NCBI GenBank assembly: GCA_004791255.1
Contig: SRUQ01000004.1
Span: 138,031 to 202,030 of the forward strand
Direction: 5' to 3'
Origin: a bacterium M00.F.Ca.ET.205.01.1.1
GTDB taxonomy: Bacteria > Pseudomonadota > Alphaproteobacteria > Rhizobiales > Rhizobiaceae
DNA: 64,000 bases
Positions 39,101 to 48,767 of this stretch are shown here, one piece after another (within the stretch, counting starts at the first letter, position 1; every line of letters starts with the position of its first letter). The notes under the pieces were generated by a model that saw nothing but the letters and a program-made list of their open reading frames with translations, did not search any database and had not been told where the DNA came from. A program made the position numbers and the translations under genes.

Positions 39101-40841
39101 GTACCTGCCGGTGCAGCTCGACTTCGGCACCTCCGCCGCGCCGCTGCAATACACCGCTGGCAACAGGCTCGCCTCGGCGCCCGGCTTCATCACCTCGACG
39201 CTCTACGAGGCGGATGGCCAGACAAAAGAAATAAACTACGCCAATGGCGTGAAGACCGCCTTCACCTACTCGCCGACGCGGCGCTGGGTGACGCGGGTCA
39301 CCACGTCCAAGGGCGCAACGGTCCTGCTCGACGATCAATACGCCCGTGACAACCTCGGCCGCATCACCGGCACGACCGGGCTCACAGCTTCCGACAGCTG
39401 GACCTATGGCTATGACAATGCCGACCGGCTGACCTCGTCGGACAATCTTGGCGACAACACGCTCGACGAAACCTTCGTCTATGCCGCCAATGACAACATG
39501 GTCTCACGCACGCGTGTCGCCGGCACCTATGTCTATCCCGCGGCGAGCGCTGCGCGTCCGCACGCACCGGTCACCGTTGGCGCCAATGCGATGGCCTATG
39601 ACGCCAATGGCAATCTGACCTCCGACGGCAGCCGCACGCTCGCCTGGGACGAGGCCAACCAACTGAAGACCGTCAGCCTTGCCGCCAACACCATCAACCT
39701 CGCCTATGGACCGGACGGCGCGCGGACGAAGAAATCATCTAGCTTCGCCACGACCCTCTATCCCGACGCCAATGTCGAGATCGATCCGGCGACGCCGGGC
39801 GCGGAGATCTACACCCGCTATCCGCATCCCGACATCAAGGTGGTCGGGGCAGCAAAATACTTCCTGCACCGCGATCATCTGGCCTCGGTACGCATGGTGA
39901 CCGACAGCTCCGGCGCCATCACCGAGGCCACCAACTACGCCACCTATGGCGAACGCCTCAACTCCGGCTTCCAGACCCAGAAGGGCTACATCGGCGAGCG
40001 CTTCGATCCAGAGACAGGGCTGCTCTATCTCAACGCACGCTACATGGATCCGGTGCTGGGGAGGTTCATCTCGCCCGATGACTGGGATCCGACACTGCCG
40101 GGCGTGGGCACCAATCGGTATGCATATGCACAGAACGATCCGGTTAACAAAAGCGACCCGAACGGACATCTTAATGGGGATGCAAGCGCTTACGAGGCAG
40201 CTCTTGCGGGGGCGCAAGCCGTCGGATGGCGAGGCTTAGTCGCTTTTGTCAATCCTGTGGCGGGGGTTGTTACATTCGGCGTGGCTATGATCACGCCGAC
40301 CAAACTCCAAGATCTAACTGACGAACAACAGCGAGAACTCGACAATCAGACCCAAAGTTACGTAGCTCAAGGGATGGCGCCGGAGGACGCGAAGCAAGCT
40401 GCCTGGGATAATGTGATGTCGCAGTCGCTGTTCGGAACGACACCAACGGACCCTGGTGTCCGCACAACGACGTTCTCTCGGGCACTAATGGCTGCCGGGA
40501 AACAAACCGTAGGGCAGAAAGCGCATCACATTGTCGAACTGACAGCTAAGAACGCAGCTGCCGCGCGGGCCCAACTTTCGAAATTTGGAATTGGTCTGAA
40601 CTCTGCAGAAAATGGTATCGGACTGAGTAACCATCTTGGTAAGCATACCACTCTATATTCCGAAATGGTTGAAAGGGAGTTAGGACTTTCTACAACAAGA
40701 AAGAAGACGGAGGACACTCTCGGTAGAATAGGCAAAGAAATCTCGAAGGTTGATAATGAAATATCAAACCACGAGAGGGGCGAAAAGAATGCGGCGAACG
40801 CTTGGGCGAACGACGTCGCCGCCGGTAGAATTCAATTCTAA
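36060..40841 (+). CDS. Rhs toxin C-terminal part with YD repeats and AHH nuclease tip (frameshifted from N-part)
   Basis: The frame is open from 36060; the first ATG is at 36279, giving 1520 residues. FG-GAP repeats occur near the start ([15 protein letters not shown]), then long YD/Rhs repeats (YDNADRL, YDANGNL), and the Rhs core end ([25 protein letters not shown]). The C-terminal tip carries [20 protein letters not shown] (AHH at about 1415), an AHH-type HNH/Endo VII nuclease. The frame differs by one base from the N-part, and codons upstream of 36279 stay Rhs-like back to about 36123, so the join is a frameshift in 36060-36123. Confidence 0.8.
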   Translation, partial: DLWRPHPERRHLYPQSGPCPALKRTKYIYKFNSSGAQAGTSSLLLDTLSNPNSDPNPPEYFSQPGRFLASKNTMDFADSAVQNSVNGATGRITYNATKSIIKTDAALGLSKVVCPPTGYQAVCDALPTAPAFGSSIPEAAIVSDTDADGIDALNVNAGLKSFGVGDFLGNGHQLPLFWAAGSSVKKGVLSNGSWQGGGTSFSGIGCDTQQYAGLGYCVLADINGDGATDIFRFNGSNTSAAVWLSTGVGFKSYTMSSLSGTSAIVRDFDNDGRADVITVGGTVLSGQIRTGPVKVFSLRQSSTSMTPVQFTLPSGITAGTVVGDFNGDGLPDFTDYDHMFISNAGTGNPNLLKQITTELGGTVAVEYAPSSTWVNNYLPQLVHAVTKLSVSDGRGQTAVSSYTYAGGKYDPAARKFLGFASIVETKPLANGETAPSTVTTSYRQDLASYGLPSLTVWKDGAGVVHKQVAETYAVNTASKPYTVQNTATDTTLTENVSRTLRVERGFDAYNNITSIKDYGRTDISGDETWTTRYFAPNTSAYIVSLPRAEAVQAGFDGSFPYIGWISSYYDNNHAHNTTPPTKGNLTLRVDFKDIYSTPQKFNVQYFAYDSYGNKISATNGLGHKTEWDFDPTYHLYPVTQRAPRYFATGGQPADARFVSTATYNATCGLPATKTDPNGIVKTFTYDAFCRPYQVSQNVLGAYAKTRFENEGNPATQALVKYTPLPNGAGEDFTRSFYDGLGRVYRVETPGETAAGPRRIAESDYDLRGNVLRTAFPRFVGDAAQWTTNSYDWADRLVLTVNPDASQRSYAHNLAAVDLVNPRLNGMTMTDELGHQTRTAWSTHGDIAVIVRDVLGLSLMETRSYDVLGRLIGVTDPGGSNWSYTYDLLGNRLSASDPDLGIWTYVYDGANRLVSQTDARGAVTSLSYDQMDRLILKTATAPGGSPVTLTQNSYDQAAAGSYNIGQLTTSTNPAAAQSFKYDGLGKVARQDATIGMLTHTTTTLRDASGQTLATQYLPVQLDFGTSAAPLQYTAGNRLASAPGFITSTLYEADGQTKEINYANGVKTAFTYSPTRRWVTRVTTSKGATVLLDDQYARDNLGRITGTTGLTASDSWTYGYDNADRLTSSDNLGDNTLDETFVYAANDNMVSRTRVAGTYVYPAASAARPHAPVTVGANAMAYDANGNLTSDGSRTLAWDEANQLKTVSLAANTINLAYGPDGARTKKSSSFATTLYPDANVEIDPATPGAEIYTRYPHPDIKVVGAAKYFLHRDHLASVRMVTDSSGAITEATNYATYGERLNSGFQTQKGYIGERFDPETGLLYLNARYMDPVLGRFISPDDWDPTLPGVGTNRYAYAQNDPVNKSDPNGHLNGDASAYEAALAGAQAVGWRGLVAFVNPVAGVVTFGVAMITPTKLQDLTDEQQRELDNQTQSYVAQGMAPEDAKQAAWDNVMSQSLFGTTPTDPGVRTTTFSRALMAAGKQTVGQKAHHIVELTAKNAAAARAQLSKFGIGLNSAENGIGLSNHLGKHTTLYSEMVERELGLSTTRKKTEDTLGRIGKEISKVDNEISNHERGEKNAANAWANDVAAGRIQF
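39361..40169 (+). repeat. Rhs core segment duplicated at 42376-43184
   Basis: This stretch and 42376-43184 are both 809 bp, collinear without gaps and highly similar. They start at the same gcatcacc and end at the Rhs core limit (DPNGH). The first few dozen bases are more diverged than the rest, so the downstream copy may come from a different Rhs gene and not from a recent local duplication. Confidence 0.8.
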
Positions 40842-40847
40842 GGAGCT

Positions 40848-41387
40848 ATGATGCTATATTGGCGAGCCGAACAAGATATCAGAAATTATGCCATCCTTGG
40901 TGATTGGGGGAATGACTATGGATCGCAAGATCTTCTGGGAATGGAAGGTGCGAGAGACATCGACCAAAGTAAGTTGCAATTCCGCTTTGACAAACAACGC
41001 CCCCTTCCAATCGGAGATTTCGTGCCTACTGCTAAGAGGGGTGTCTTGTTTGCAAGGCGCGAAATATTCGAGCTGTTTGGGTCGATAACTTTACGGAGTC
41101 GCCACAAATTTTACACAGCAAAAACTGACAAATACGACTTAGAAATATATGTGCCTATGGAAGAAGTGGACGGATTCGACTTTTTAAATTCATCTTATGA
41201 AAAATATGATGACGGGAGTATATCCAGGATTTTCGGACTAAAATTGAAAAATGAATTGTCGACAGATCTTGACATATTTAGACTGGACAATCCCATTGTC
41301 GCCAGATTCGACATAGTCGTTTCTGATAATTTTAAAAATATATACGATTCCAATAAGCTAACAGGTCTCCGATTTACTGCAGCTTGA
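40848..41387 (+). CDS. Candidate immunity protein for AHH nuclease tip
   Basis: 179 residues, ATG just after AAGGAG and 7 bp beyond the Rhs stop codon. Its length, position and segments such as RPLPIGDFVPTAKRGVLFAR fit immunity proteins of the DUF1629/Imm11-like type, but the family call is tentative. The gene is clearly AT-richer than the Rhs core, as usual for tip-immunity cassettes acquired by transfer. Expected role: binding and blocking the cognate AHH nuclease. Confidence 0.65.
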   Translation: MMLYWRAEQDIRNYAILGDWGNDYGSQDLLGMEGARDIDQSKLQFRFDKQRPLPIGDFVPTAKRGVLFARREIFELFGSITLRSRHKFYTAKTDKYDLEIYVPMEEVDGFDFLNSSYEKYDDGSISRIFGLKLKNELSTDLDIFRLDNPIVARFDIVVSDNFKNIYDSNKLTGLRFTAA

Positions 41388-41390
41388 TTT

Positions 41391-41521
41391 TGTGGCGACA
41401 GTGTCGCTTTTATTTGTTTTTGATAAATCTGAGGTAGCCGACGATAGGAATTACAGTGACAGTGTGCTTTTACCCTGTTCGCCTGGCTATCGCCGCGTGT
41501 AGAATTACGGTGACAGTGCAC
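41391..41521 (+). repeat. RAYT-associated repeats (three copies)
   Basis: Diverged copy tgtggcgacagtgtcgcttt at 41391-41410, near-consensus aattacagtgacagtgtgc at 41448-41466, and exact aattacggtgacagtgcac at 41503-41521. The second and third are followed by related leader sequences (ttaccctgt..gcctggct and ttaccctgt..gcctagct). The leader of the second is cut off by the third repeat before any start codon. Confidence 0.8.
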
Positions 41522-41566
41522 TTTTTACCCTGTCCGCCTAGCTGCCGTTGTGTGTAGATTGACTGC

Positions 41567-41791
41567 ATGGCTCGCCTTGCCCGCATCGTCGTTCCCGGTC
41601 TGCCGCACCACGTGACGCAGCGCGGCAATGGGCGCGCCAAGGTGTTTTTCACGCCCGAAGATTACGCGCTCTAACAAGGCCCTGCTGGTCGAGCATTGCC
41701 GGCTTGCCGATGTCGGCATCTGGGGATGGTGCCTGATGCCGAACCACGTACATCTCATCTTGACGCCGGCCGACGCGGACGGCCTGCGGCG
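41567..41791 (+). pseudogene. RAYT transposase 5' fragment, copy 1 (frameshifted)
   Basis: ATG 41567, [20 protein letters not shown], continuing to [10 protein letters not shown] stop at 41672-41674 (ctctaacaagg, where the intact order would be ctctacaagg) follows a one-base insertion. Past it the next frame resumes with LLVEHC and CLMPNHVHLIL, carrying the HUH motif HVH. The fragment ends abruptly where the next repeat begins at 41792. The catalytic Tyr region is absent. Confidence 0.8.
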
Positions 41792-41810
41792 AATTACGGT
41801 GACAGTGCAC
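41792..41810 (+). repeat. RAYT-associated repeat
   Basis: Exact consensus aattacggtgacagtgcac, directly abutting the 3' end of RAYT copy 1. It is followed by a leader (taattggccgcttccgtcgcc) shared with the next two repeat units. Confidence 0.85.
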
Positions 41811-41862
41811 TAATTGGCCGCTTCCGTCGCCACCGAAGCACGTCACCTCGGCTCAACCGCAA

Positions 41863-41875
41863 TGTCCCGTCTTGG
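41863..41875 (+). pseudogene. RAYT 5' fragment, minimal copy (four codons)
   Basis: The leader at 41811-41862 matches those of copies 2 and 3. It ends in atgtcccgtcttg, the first four codons (Met-Ser-Arg-Leu) expected of a RAYT, and is then cut by the next repeat at 41876. Support is the shared leader and position; on its own the fragment would be meaningless. Confidence 0.6.
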
Positions 41876-41894
41876 AATTACGGTGACAGTGCAC
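41876..41894 (+). repeat. RAYT-associated repeat
   Basis: Exact consensus aattacggtgacagtgcac immediately after the four-codon RAYT stub, followed by the shared leader and RAYT copy 2. Confidence 0.85.
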
Positions 41895-41943
41895 TAATTG
41901 GCCGCTATCGTCGCCGCCGAACCACGTCCCCTCGGCAATCCCA

Positions 41944-42168
41944 ATGGCCCGCCTTGCCCGCATTGTCGTTCCCGGCCTGCCGCACCACGTCACGCAACGC
42001 GGCAATGGGCGCGCCACGGTATTTTTCACGTCGGACGATTACGCGCTCTGCAAGAGCCTGCTGGTCGAGCATTGCCGCGCCGCCGATGTCCGCATCTGGG
42101 CATGGTGCCTGATGCCGAACCACGTACATCTCATCCTGACGGCCGATCCCGATGGGGAATTACGGTGA
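41944..42168 (+). pseudogene. RAYT transposase 5' fragment, copy 2
   Basis: 75 codons from ATG 41944: [20 protein letters not shown] through CLMPNHVHLILTADPDG, an intact start of a Y1/HUH-type RAYT including the HVH motif. The last codons and TGA stop come from the following repeat (gaa-tta-cgg-tga). The 3' part with the catalytic Tyr is missing. Confidence 0.8.
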
Positions 42169-42176
42169 CAGTGCGC
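42158..42176 (+). repeat. RAYT-associated repeat
   Basis: aattacggtgacagtgcgc (one difference from consensus). It supplies the stop codon of RAYT copy 2 and is followed by the shared leader (taattggccgctgtcttcgcc) and RAYT copy 3. Confidence 0.85.
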
Positions 42177-42227
42177 TAATTGGCCGCTGTCTTCGCCATT
42201 GAAGTTCGTCACCTCGGCGGAACCCCG

Positions 42228-43859
42228 ATGTCACCCCTTGCCCGCATTGTCGTTCCTGGTCTGCCGCATCACGTGACCCAACGCGGCAATGGGCGCGGCA
42301 CGGTATTTTTCACGCCTGAAGACTACGCGCTCTACAAGAGCCTGCTGGTGGAGCATTGCCGCGCCGCCGATGTCTGCATCACCAACATTGTCGGGGCTTC
42401 CGCGCCCGGCAGCTGGAACTATGTCTATGACAATGCCGACCGGCTGATCTCGGCGGACAATCTCGGCGACAACACGCTCGACGAAAACTACGTCTACGCC
42501 GCCAACGACAATATGGTCTCGCGCACCCGTGTCGCCGGCACCTACACCTATCCCGCGGCGAGCGCGGCGCGTCCGCATGCGCCGGTCACGGTCGGCGCCA
42601 ACGCGATGGCTTATGATGCCAATGGCAATCTCGCCTCGGATGGCAGCCGCACCTTCACCTGGGACGAGGCCAACCGGCTGAAGACCGTCAGCCTCGCTTC
42701 CAACACCGTCAACCTCGCCTATGGCCCGGACGGGGCGCGGGCGAAAAAAACCTCCAACTTCGCCACGACCCTCTATCCCGACGCCAATGTCGAGATCAAT
42801 CCGGCAACACCGGGGGCGGAGATCTACACGCGCTATCCTCATCCCGACATCAAGGTGGTCGGCACGACAAAATACTTCCTGCACCGCGAGCATCTGGCCT
42901 CGGTGCGCCAGGTCACCGACATATCGGGCACCGTGGTGGAAGGCACCACCTACGCCACCTATGGCGAGAGCCTCAACACCGGCTTCCAGACCCAGAAGGG
43001 CTACATCGGCGAGCGCTTCGATCCCGAGACCGGGCTGCTGTATCTCAATGCGCGATACATGGATCCGGTGCTGGGGCGGTTCATCTCGCCCGATGATTGG
43101 GATCCGACACTGCCGGGTGTTGGGACTAATCGCTATGCTTATGCCCAGAACGATCCGATCAACAAAAGCGATCCAAATGGGCACGTCGCTACCACCCCAT
43201 CGTCTGCGCAAGCTGCCAAGGCCAAAGCAGCAGCAGAGAAGCAAGCTCACGAACAGGACCGACAAGCGGATAAGCTGGCATCGGCTCTCCGTAGCACCGA
43301 TGGTGATCTCGGTGTCCTAAATGGTGCGTCGCCAGAAGTTGCCCGAAAAGCACTGGGAAAATACAACCTTAGCAGATCAGGAAGAGCTGATACGGCTGAT
43401 GGTGTTTTTGGCCTCATACCAGGCGGGGTTGGGGTTAAGGCATTTACTACCATCTCCGAATTGACGATTGCTAAGGCACTTGCAACCAAAGGCGCGCTTA
43501 CTGCTGAATCCTTGGGGGTTAAGCAAGGAGGTGCGTCATTTGTAGTGTCGTCAGAGACTGGCGCCGCGTATCCAGGACTAAGTTTGCGAGCTGCGGAAAA
43601 ACTCGGGATTAAGCGATCAACGAACTCAGCTATGGATGACGCGTTAGCAAATGTGCCACAATCGCAACGTTCAGCTGTGCACGGCTGCTGTGGTGAAATT
43701 GACGCTATATCAAAAGCATTGAATGCAGGAGAAAATCCCCAGAACCTGTCGGCAGCGACCGCATCGATCGGCAGGACACGACCTGGACCGACCGGAGCAC
43801 AAATGGAACCCTGCTCATCGTGCCGCAGCGTGATGAATTCGCTCGGCATCAAATACTAA
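42228..43859 (+). CDS. In-frame RAYT-Rhs chimera with deaminase tip (orphan Rhs tip)
   Basis: About 543 residues from ATG 42228. Residues 1-50 are a RAYT N-terminus ([35 protein letters not shown]). At a shared gcatc (42376) the frame passes into an Rhs core: [11 protein letters not shown] to DPNGH at about 319. The variable tip has [10 protein letters not shown] near 484 and [13 protein letters not shown] near 527, matching YwqJ-like deaminases (Cys-x-Glu and PCxxC zinc-binding pattern). There is no signal peptide or SpvB part, so it cannot be a complete toxin; it could be a tip reservoir for the main rhs gene. A candidate immunity gene follows. Confidence 0.75.
   Translation: MSPLARIVVPGLPHHVTQRGNGRGTVFFTPEDYALYKSLLVEHCRAADVCITNIVGASAPGSWNYVYDNADRLISADNLGDNTLDENYVYAANDNMVSRTRVAGTYTYPAASAARPHAPVTVGANAMAYDANGNLASDGSRTFTWDEANRLKTVSLASNTVNLAYGPDGARAKKTSNFATTLYPDANVEINPATPGAEIYTRYPHPDIKVVGTTKYFLHREHLASVRQVTDISGTVVEGTTYATYGESLNTGFQTQKGYIGERFDPETGLLYLNARYMDPVLGRFISPDDWDPTLPGVGTNRYAYAQNDPINKSDPNGHVATTPSSAQAAKAKAAAEKQAHEQDRQADKLASALRSTDGDLGVLNGASPEVARKALGKYNLSRSGRADTADGVFGLIPGGVGVKAFTTISELTIAKALATKGALTAESLGVKQGGASFVVSSETGAAYPGLSLRAAEKLGIKRSTNSAMDDALANVPQSQRSAVHGCCGEIDAISKALNAGENPQNLSAATASIGRTRPGPTGAQMEPCSSCRSVMNSLGIKY
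42376..43184 (+). repeat. Rhs core segment, second copy
   Basis: Collinear with 39361-40169 (both 809 bp). It provides homology through which the orphan deaminase tip could replace the AHH tip of the main rhs gene, deleting or inverting nothing but the tip and immunity gene and the RAYT array between. Confidence 0.8.
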
Positions 43860-43887
43860 GGGCTATACAATAGCACGAGTGAAATAA

Positions 43888-44292
43888 ATGGACATTGTAG
43901 ACCTCACAGAGCGCTTTCCAATTGAGGCTGTCGTCAAAGAAACCGTAAAAGAAGTAACGTCAGAAATTTATGCAAATTTCTCAGAGAGGGAGATATTAAG
44001 GCACTCTATATTTCTAGATTTCATACGCTCAAATTTGGAGCATGAGCTCGATGAGGATTCAAAAGAAAAATATGGAGAGTTCGTAGAATTATTTTCAAAC
44101 AAAGTAGCCGAAAAATACTCATATGATCGTAAATTTATTTTTCTGATCTGGGGTCTGGTAGTTCGAAAAAGATGGATGGACAACACAGAATTTGCAAACT
44201 GGGTTCTGGAGGTTGTTGAGGGTTACTTTGACCAAAAAGGCTGGGAAATCAACAACGTCTACGATAAAATTTTTAACACACTTTCAAAATGA
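43888..44292 (+). CDS. Candidate immunity protein for deaminase tip
   Basis: 134 residues, 28 bp after the chimera stop. Acidic and helical (EVTSEIYANFSEREILRHSI, SNLEHELDEDSKEKYGEF), strongly AT-rich compared with the window. Family not recognised. Position directly downstream of a polymorphic toxin tip is the main support for an immunity role. Confidence 0.6.
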   Translation: MDIVDLTERFPIEAVVKETVKEVTSEIYANFSEREILRHSIFLDFIRSNLEHELDEDSKEKYGEFVELFSNKVAEKYSYDRKFIFLIWGLVVRKRWMDNTEFANWVLEVVEGYFDQKGWEINNVYDKIFNTLSK

Positions 44293-44310
44293 GGGTTGGG
44301 AATTGCGGTT

Positions 44311-44330
44311 AAATTACACCGACAATGCAC
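44311..44330 (+). repeat. Diverged RAYT-type repeat at the island's right end
   Basis: aaattacaccgacaatgcac, three or four differences from consensus. It lies just beyond the last immunity gene and marks the right edge of the Rhs island. Confidence 0.6.
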
Positions 44331-44372
44331 TTTGTTGCTCGCTCAATGCAATAACCTGTAAAAAGCCCCCCC

Positions 44373-45056
44373 TCAAAACCCCGCCTGATCCCGAAACAAC
44401 TCCGCATTATCGAGCTTCGACACCTCGATCACCGCCTGCGTGCGGCTATACACGTTGAGCTTGCGCAGGATCTCCGAGACATGCGCCTTCACCGTCGTCT
44501 CGCCCACCTGCAACTCGTACGCGATCTGCTTGTTGAGCAGGCCCTGGCGCAGCATCTGCAGCACGCGTAGCTGCTGCGGGGTCAGCGTCGACAGGCGCTG
44601 CACCATGTCGGCGCGGTCGGTGCTTTCGGCGTCCGGCGGCCGGCCTTCGTAGGTTTCCGGTACGTAGACCGCGCCGTCCATGACGGAGCGGATGGCGGCG
44701 GCGAGATCGCTCTTGCGCGCCGATTTCGGGATGAAGCCGGCGGCACCATAGGACAAGGCCTCGGAAATGATCTTCGGCTCCTCATAGCCTGATACGATCA
44801 CGACAGGCAGGCGCGGATAGCGGGTGCGCAGCTGCAGCAGGCCTTCGAATCCGTGCACGTCGGGCATGCTGAGATCGAGCAGAGCGAGATCGAACGGCTT
44901 GGCATCGGCCAGCAGCTCGACCGCCTCGGTGATCGAGCGCGCCTCCACCGTATCGACTTCGGGATAGGCCATCTGCACGGCGCTGTGCAGCGCCTCGCGA
45001 AACAGCGGATGATCGTCGATGATCAGGAATCGGGCGCGATCAGGGGGCGATATCAT
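44373..45056 (-). CDS. LuxR/NarL-type response regulator
   Basis: About 227 residues from ATG 45056; a longer start at 45128 is possible. Receiver domain: FLIIDDHPLFREAL, phosphoacceptor in LALLDLSMPDVHGFEG, and Lys in GFIPKSARKSDL. C-terminal LuxR helix-turn-helix: LTPQQLRVLQMLRQGLLNKQ, then AHVSEILRKLNVYSR. It may be the partner of the FIST/hybrid kinase pair on the other side of the Rhs island; this is inferred from domain types alone. Confidence 0.85.
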   Translation of the reverse strand: MISPPDRARFLIIDDHPLFREALHSAVQMAYPEVDTVEARSITEAVELLADAKPFDLALLDLSMPDVHGFEGLLQLRTRYPRLPVVIVSGYEEPKIISEALSYGAAGFIPKSARKSDLAAAIRSVMDGAVYVPETYEGRPPDAESTDRADMVQRLSTLTPQQLRVLQMLRQGLLNKQIAYELQVGETTVKAHVSEILRKLNVYSRTQAVIEVSKLDNAELFRDQAGF

Positions 45057-45283
45057 GTGGGTCGTTTCGTTCACCGGCACAGCATAGTCCAGCGACCATG
45101 GCCGAATTATTGCCAAATAGTCCATCATCGATGCCCATCCACGGGATGCATCGCTTCAAAAGTGACGGGAACGCGGGATCCCCTATTCAGACCCGGCGAA
45201 GCCTTGCTTTGTGAAATGCGACGCCTTGCCCGGCCCGTGAAATCGGCCGAAGGTGCAGCCCGGCACCCAACGCAGAGACAGAT

Positions 45284-45982
45284 ATGACCGCCTTTGTCCT
45301 CCCCGCCCCGCCAACGCCCTCGGTCGCCATATCAGGCTCGGCCGAGCGCTTCGCCGTGCGCCGCATCTTCTGCGTCGGCCGCAACTACGCCGCGCACGCC
45401 CGCGAATTGGGCAATGACGAGCGCGATCCGCCCTTCTTCTTCACCAAGCCGGCCGACGCGGTGGTCGATACCGGCAGCGTCATCTCCTACCCGCCGCTGA
45501 CGGCCAATCTGCACCATGAAATCGAGCTGGTGGCCGCGATCGGCAAACCCGGCTTCCGCATTGCGCGCGAGCGGGCGCTGGACCATGTCTGGTTCTATGG
45601 CGTCGGCATCGACCTCACCCGCCGCGACCTGCAGGACGAGGCCAAGAAGGCGGCGCGGCCATGGGACTGGTCGAAGGCCTTCGACCGCTCCGCGCCCTGC
45701 GGCCCGCTGGTTCCCGCGCAGAAGTCGGGCCATCCGGCCAAGGGCCGCATCTGGCTCGCTGTCGATGGCAAGGTCCGGCAGGATGCCGATCTCGCCGAGC
45801 TGATCTGGCCGATCGCGGACATCGTCTCGATCTGCAGCGAAGGCGTGGAACTGCAAGCCGGCGACCTGATCTTCACCGGCACGCCCGCCGGCGTCGGCGC
45901 GGTCAAGCCCGGCGAGAGGATGACCGGCGGCGTCGAAGGCATCGGCGAGATCGACGTGACCATCGGCCAGCCGAAGGGATGA
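45284..45982 (+). CDS. Fumarylacetoacetate hydrolase-family (fumarylpyruvate hydrolase-like)
   Basis: 232 residues. FAH family fold: IFCVGRNYAAHARELGND, PPFFFTKPADAVVDTGSVIS, HHEIELVAAIGKPG (metal-binding acids), and DLIFTGTPAGVGAVKPGE. Short FAH proteins of this length next to a zeta-class GST-like isomerase fit the gentisate route (fumarylpyruvate to fumarate and pyruvate). The stop overlaps the isomerase start as ATGA. A homogentisate role cannot be excluded. Confidence 0.8.
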   Translation: MTAFVLPAPPTPSVAISGSAERFAVRRIFCVGRNYAAHARELGNDERDPPFFFTKPADAVVDTGSVISYPPLTANLHHEIELVAAIGKPGFRIARERALDHVWFYGVGIDLTRRDLQDEAKKAARPWDWSKAFDRSAPCGPLVPAQKSGHPAKGRIWLAVDGKVRQDADLAELIWPIADIVSICSEGVELQAGDLIFTGTPAGVGAVKPGERMTGGVEGIGEIDVTIGQPKG

Positions 45983-46629
45983 GCGACCTCGTCCTCCACA
46001 ATTACTTCCGCTCCTCCACCTCGCACCGGGTGCGGATCGCGCTGGAGATGAAGGGGTTGATCTATCGCTATGTCGCGCACCATCTGCGCCATGGCGAGCA
46101 TCTGGAACCGGGCTATCTCAGCGTCAACCCGCAAGGGCTGGTGCCGGCGCTGGTCCTGGGCGACGGCACGCTGTTGACGCAGTCGCTGGCGATCATCGAA
46201 TATCTCGACGAGAGTGAGCCCGAACCGCCGCTGCTGCCGAAAGGCGCGGTCGGCCGGGCGCGCGTGAGAATGCTGGCGCAGATGATTGCCTGCGACATCC
46301 ACCCCGTCAACAATCTGCGGGTTTTGACCTCGCTGCGTACCGTGTTCGGCGCCGGCGACCAGGATGTCGCCAACTGGTTCCGGCACTGGGTCAATGAAGG
46401 CTTTGGCCCGCTTGAAAAACTGCTGGCGGGGTCGCAGGAGACCGGGACGTTCTGCCATGGCGAGGCCCCGGGGCTGGCCGACATCTGCCTTGCCGCGCAA
46501 GTCACCAGCAACACCCGCTTCAGCGTCGACATGAGCCCCTACCCGACGATTTCACGCATTCACGCCGCCTGCATGGCTCTGCCGGCCTTCCAGAAAGCCG
46601 CGCCACAGAACCAGATCGATGCCGAGTAG
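45979..46629 (+). CDS. Maleylpyruvate/maleylacetoacetate isomerase (zeta-class GST-like)
   Basis: 216 residues from ATG 45979. Zeta-class start LHNYFRSSTSHRVRIALEMK with the S-S-x-S-x-RVRIAL glutathione/substrate motif, then VNPQGLVPALV, QSLAIIEYLDE and a C-terminal helical domain (FCHGEAPGLADICLAAQ). It isomerises the ring-cleavage product that the upstream hydrolase splits. Which of the two substrates it uses is not decided by sequence. Confidence 0.8.
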   Translation: MSDLVLHNYFRSSTSHRVRIALEMKGLIYRYVAHHLRHGEHLEPGYLSVNPQGLVPALVLGDGTLLTQSLAIIEYLDESEPEPPLLPKGAVGRARVRMLAQMIACDIHPVNNLRVLTSLRTVFGAGDQDVANWFRHWVNEGFGPLEKLLAGSQETGTFCHGEAPGLADICLAAQVTSNTRFSVDMSPYPTISRIHAACMALPAFQKAAPQNQIDAE

Positions 46630-46733
46630 GGTCTAAGATGCCGGCGCCCAGCCTGGCGGAATCGATTTCCGCTTGACTGGACGCGGAATCGGCTATCGTT
46701 CCCGCAAGTACGATCCATAGGGTGGAGTAATCG

Positions 46734-47774
<1,041 letters not shown>

Positions 47775-47798
47775 GTGCGTTGCCACTCGCGGCCAAAC

Positions 47799-48662
47799 CT
47801 ACCGCGCGAACTTCTTCGCGCCGAACACGCAGGCCACCACGCCGAGCGTGACCACCACCATCATCGGGCTGACCTGCTCGTGCAGCAGCGTTGCCGCCAG
47901 CGCCAGGCCGAAGAAGGGCTGCAGCAACTGCAACTGGCCAACGGCGGCGATGCCGCCTTGCGCCAGGCCGCGATACCAGAAGATGAAGCCGATCAGCATC
48001 GAGAACAGCGAGACATAGGCGAGGCCGATCCAGGCGCCGGAACCGACGCCGGCGAAGGATGGCGGCAGGGTCGCAAAACTCAGCACCAGCATGATCGGCA
48101 GCGACAATACAAGCGCCCAGCAGATCACCTGCCAGCCGCCCAACCTGCGCGACAGCGCCGCCCCCTCGGCATAGCCCAGCCCGCATGCGATGATGGCGCC
48201 CAGCATCAATCCGTCGCCGAGCGGCGACGCGGTAACGCCTTGCGACAGGGCAAAGCCGGCGACCAGCGCGCTGCCCACGCAGGAGAACAGCCAGAAGGCC
48301 GGACGCGGACGGTCGCCACCGCGCAGCACGCCGAACACCGCGGTCGCCAGCGGCAGCAGGCCGACGAAGATGATCGAATGCGCCGTGGTGACGTGCTTCA
48401 GCGCCAGCGCGGTCAGCAAGGGAAAGCCGACCACCACGCCAAGCGCCACCACCACCAGCGATACGAGATCGCCGCGCCCAGGGCGTTTTTCCCGGAACAC
48501 CAGCAGCAGCGCCAGGCCCAGCAGTCCGGCTATCGCGGCTCGCGCCGAGGTGAGGAAGATCGGGGCGAAATCCGCCACCGCCACGCGCGTCGCCGGCAGC
48601 GATCCGCTGAAGATCAGCACGCCGATGAATCCGCTCATCCAGCCGCTCGCCGTCTTGTCCAT
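47799..48662 (-). CDS. EamA/DMT-family transporter
   Basis: 287 residues with about ten hydrophobic segments in two EamA repeats: VAVADFAPIFLTSARAAIAG and LVVVALGVVVGFPLL in the first half; ICWALVLSLPIMLVL and FGLALAATLLHEQVSPM in the second. Inner-membrane drug/metabolite exporter type. It diverges from the MocR-type regulator at 48768, which may control it. Substrate unknown; amino-acid-related compounds are common for this pairing. Confidence 0.85.
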   Translation of the reverse strand: MDKTASGWMSGFIGVLIFSGSLPATRVAVADFAPIFLTSARAAIAGLLGLALLLVFREKRPGRGDLVSLVVVALGVVVGFPLLTALALKHVTTAHSIIFVGLLPLATAVFGVLRGGDRPRPAFWLFSCVGSALVAGFALSQGVTASPLGDGLMLGAIIACGLGYAEGAALSRRLGGWQVICWALVLSLPIMLVLSFATLPPSFAGVGSGAWIGLAYVSLFSMLIGFIFWYRGLAQGGIAAVGQLQLLQPFFGLALAATLLHEQVSPMMVVVTLGVVACVFGAKKFAR

Positions 48663-48767
48663 TCCAGGCTCCTTCTGTTGAGCCCTCTATCGAGAAAGAC
48701 CGATGGCGCCGCCAGAGACAATGCAGTACAATTCGATAAAACTGTCATGGCTCTACGGAGAGTACAG

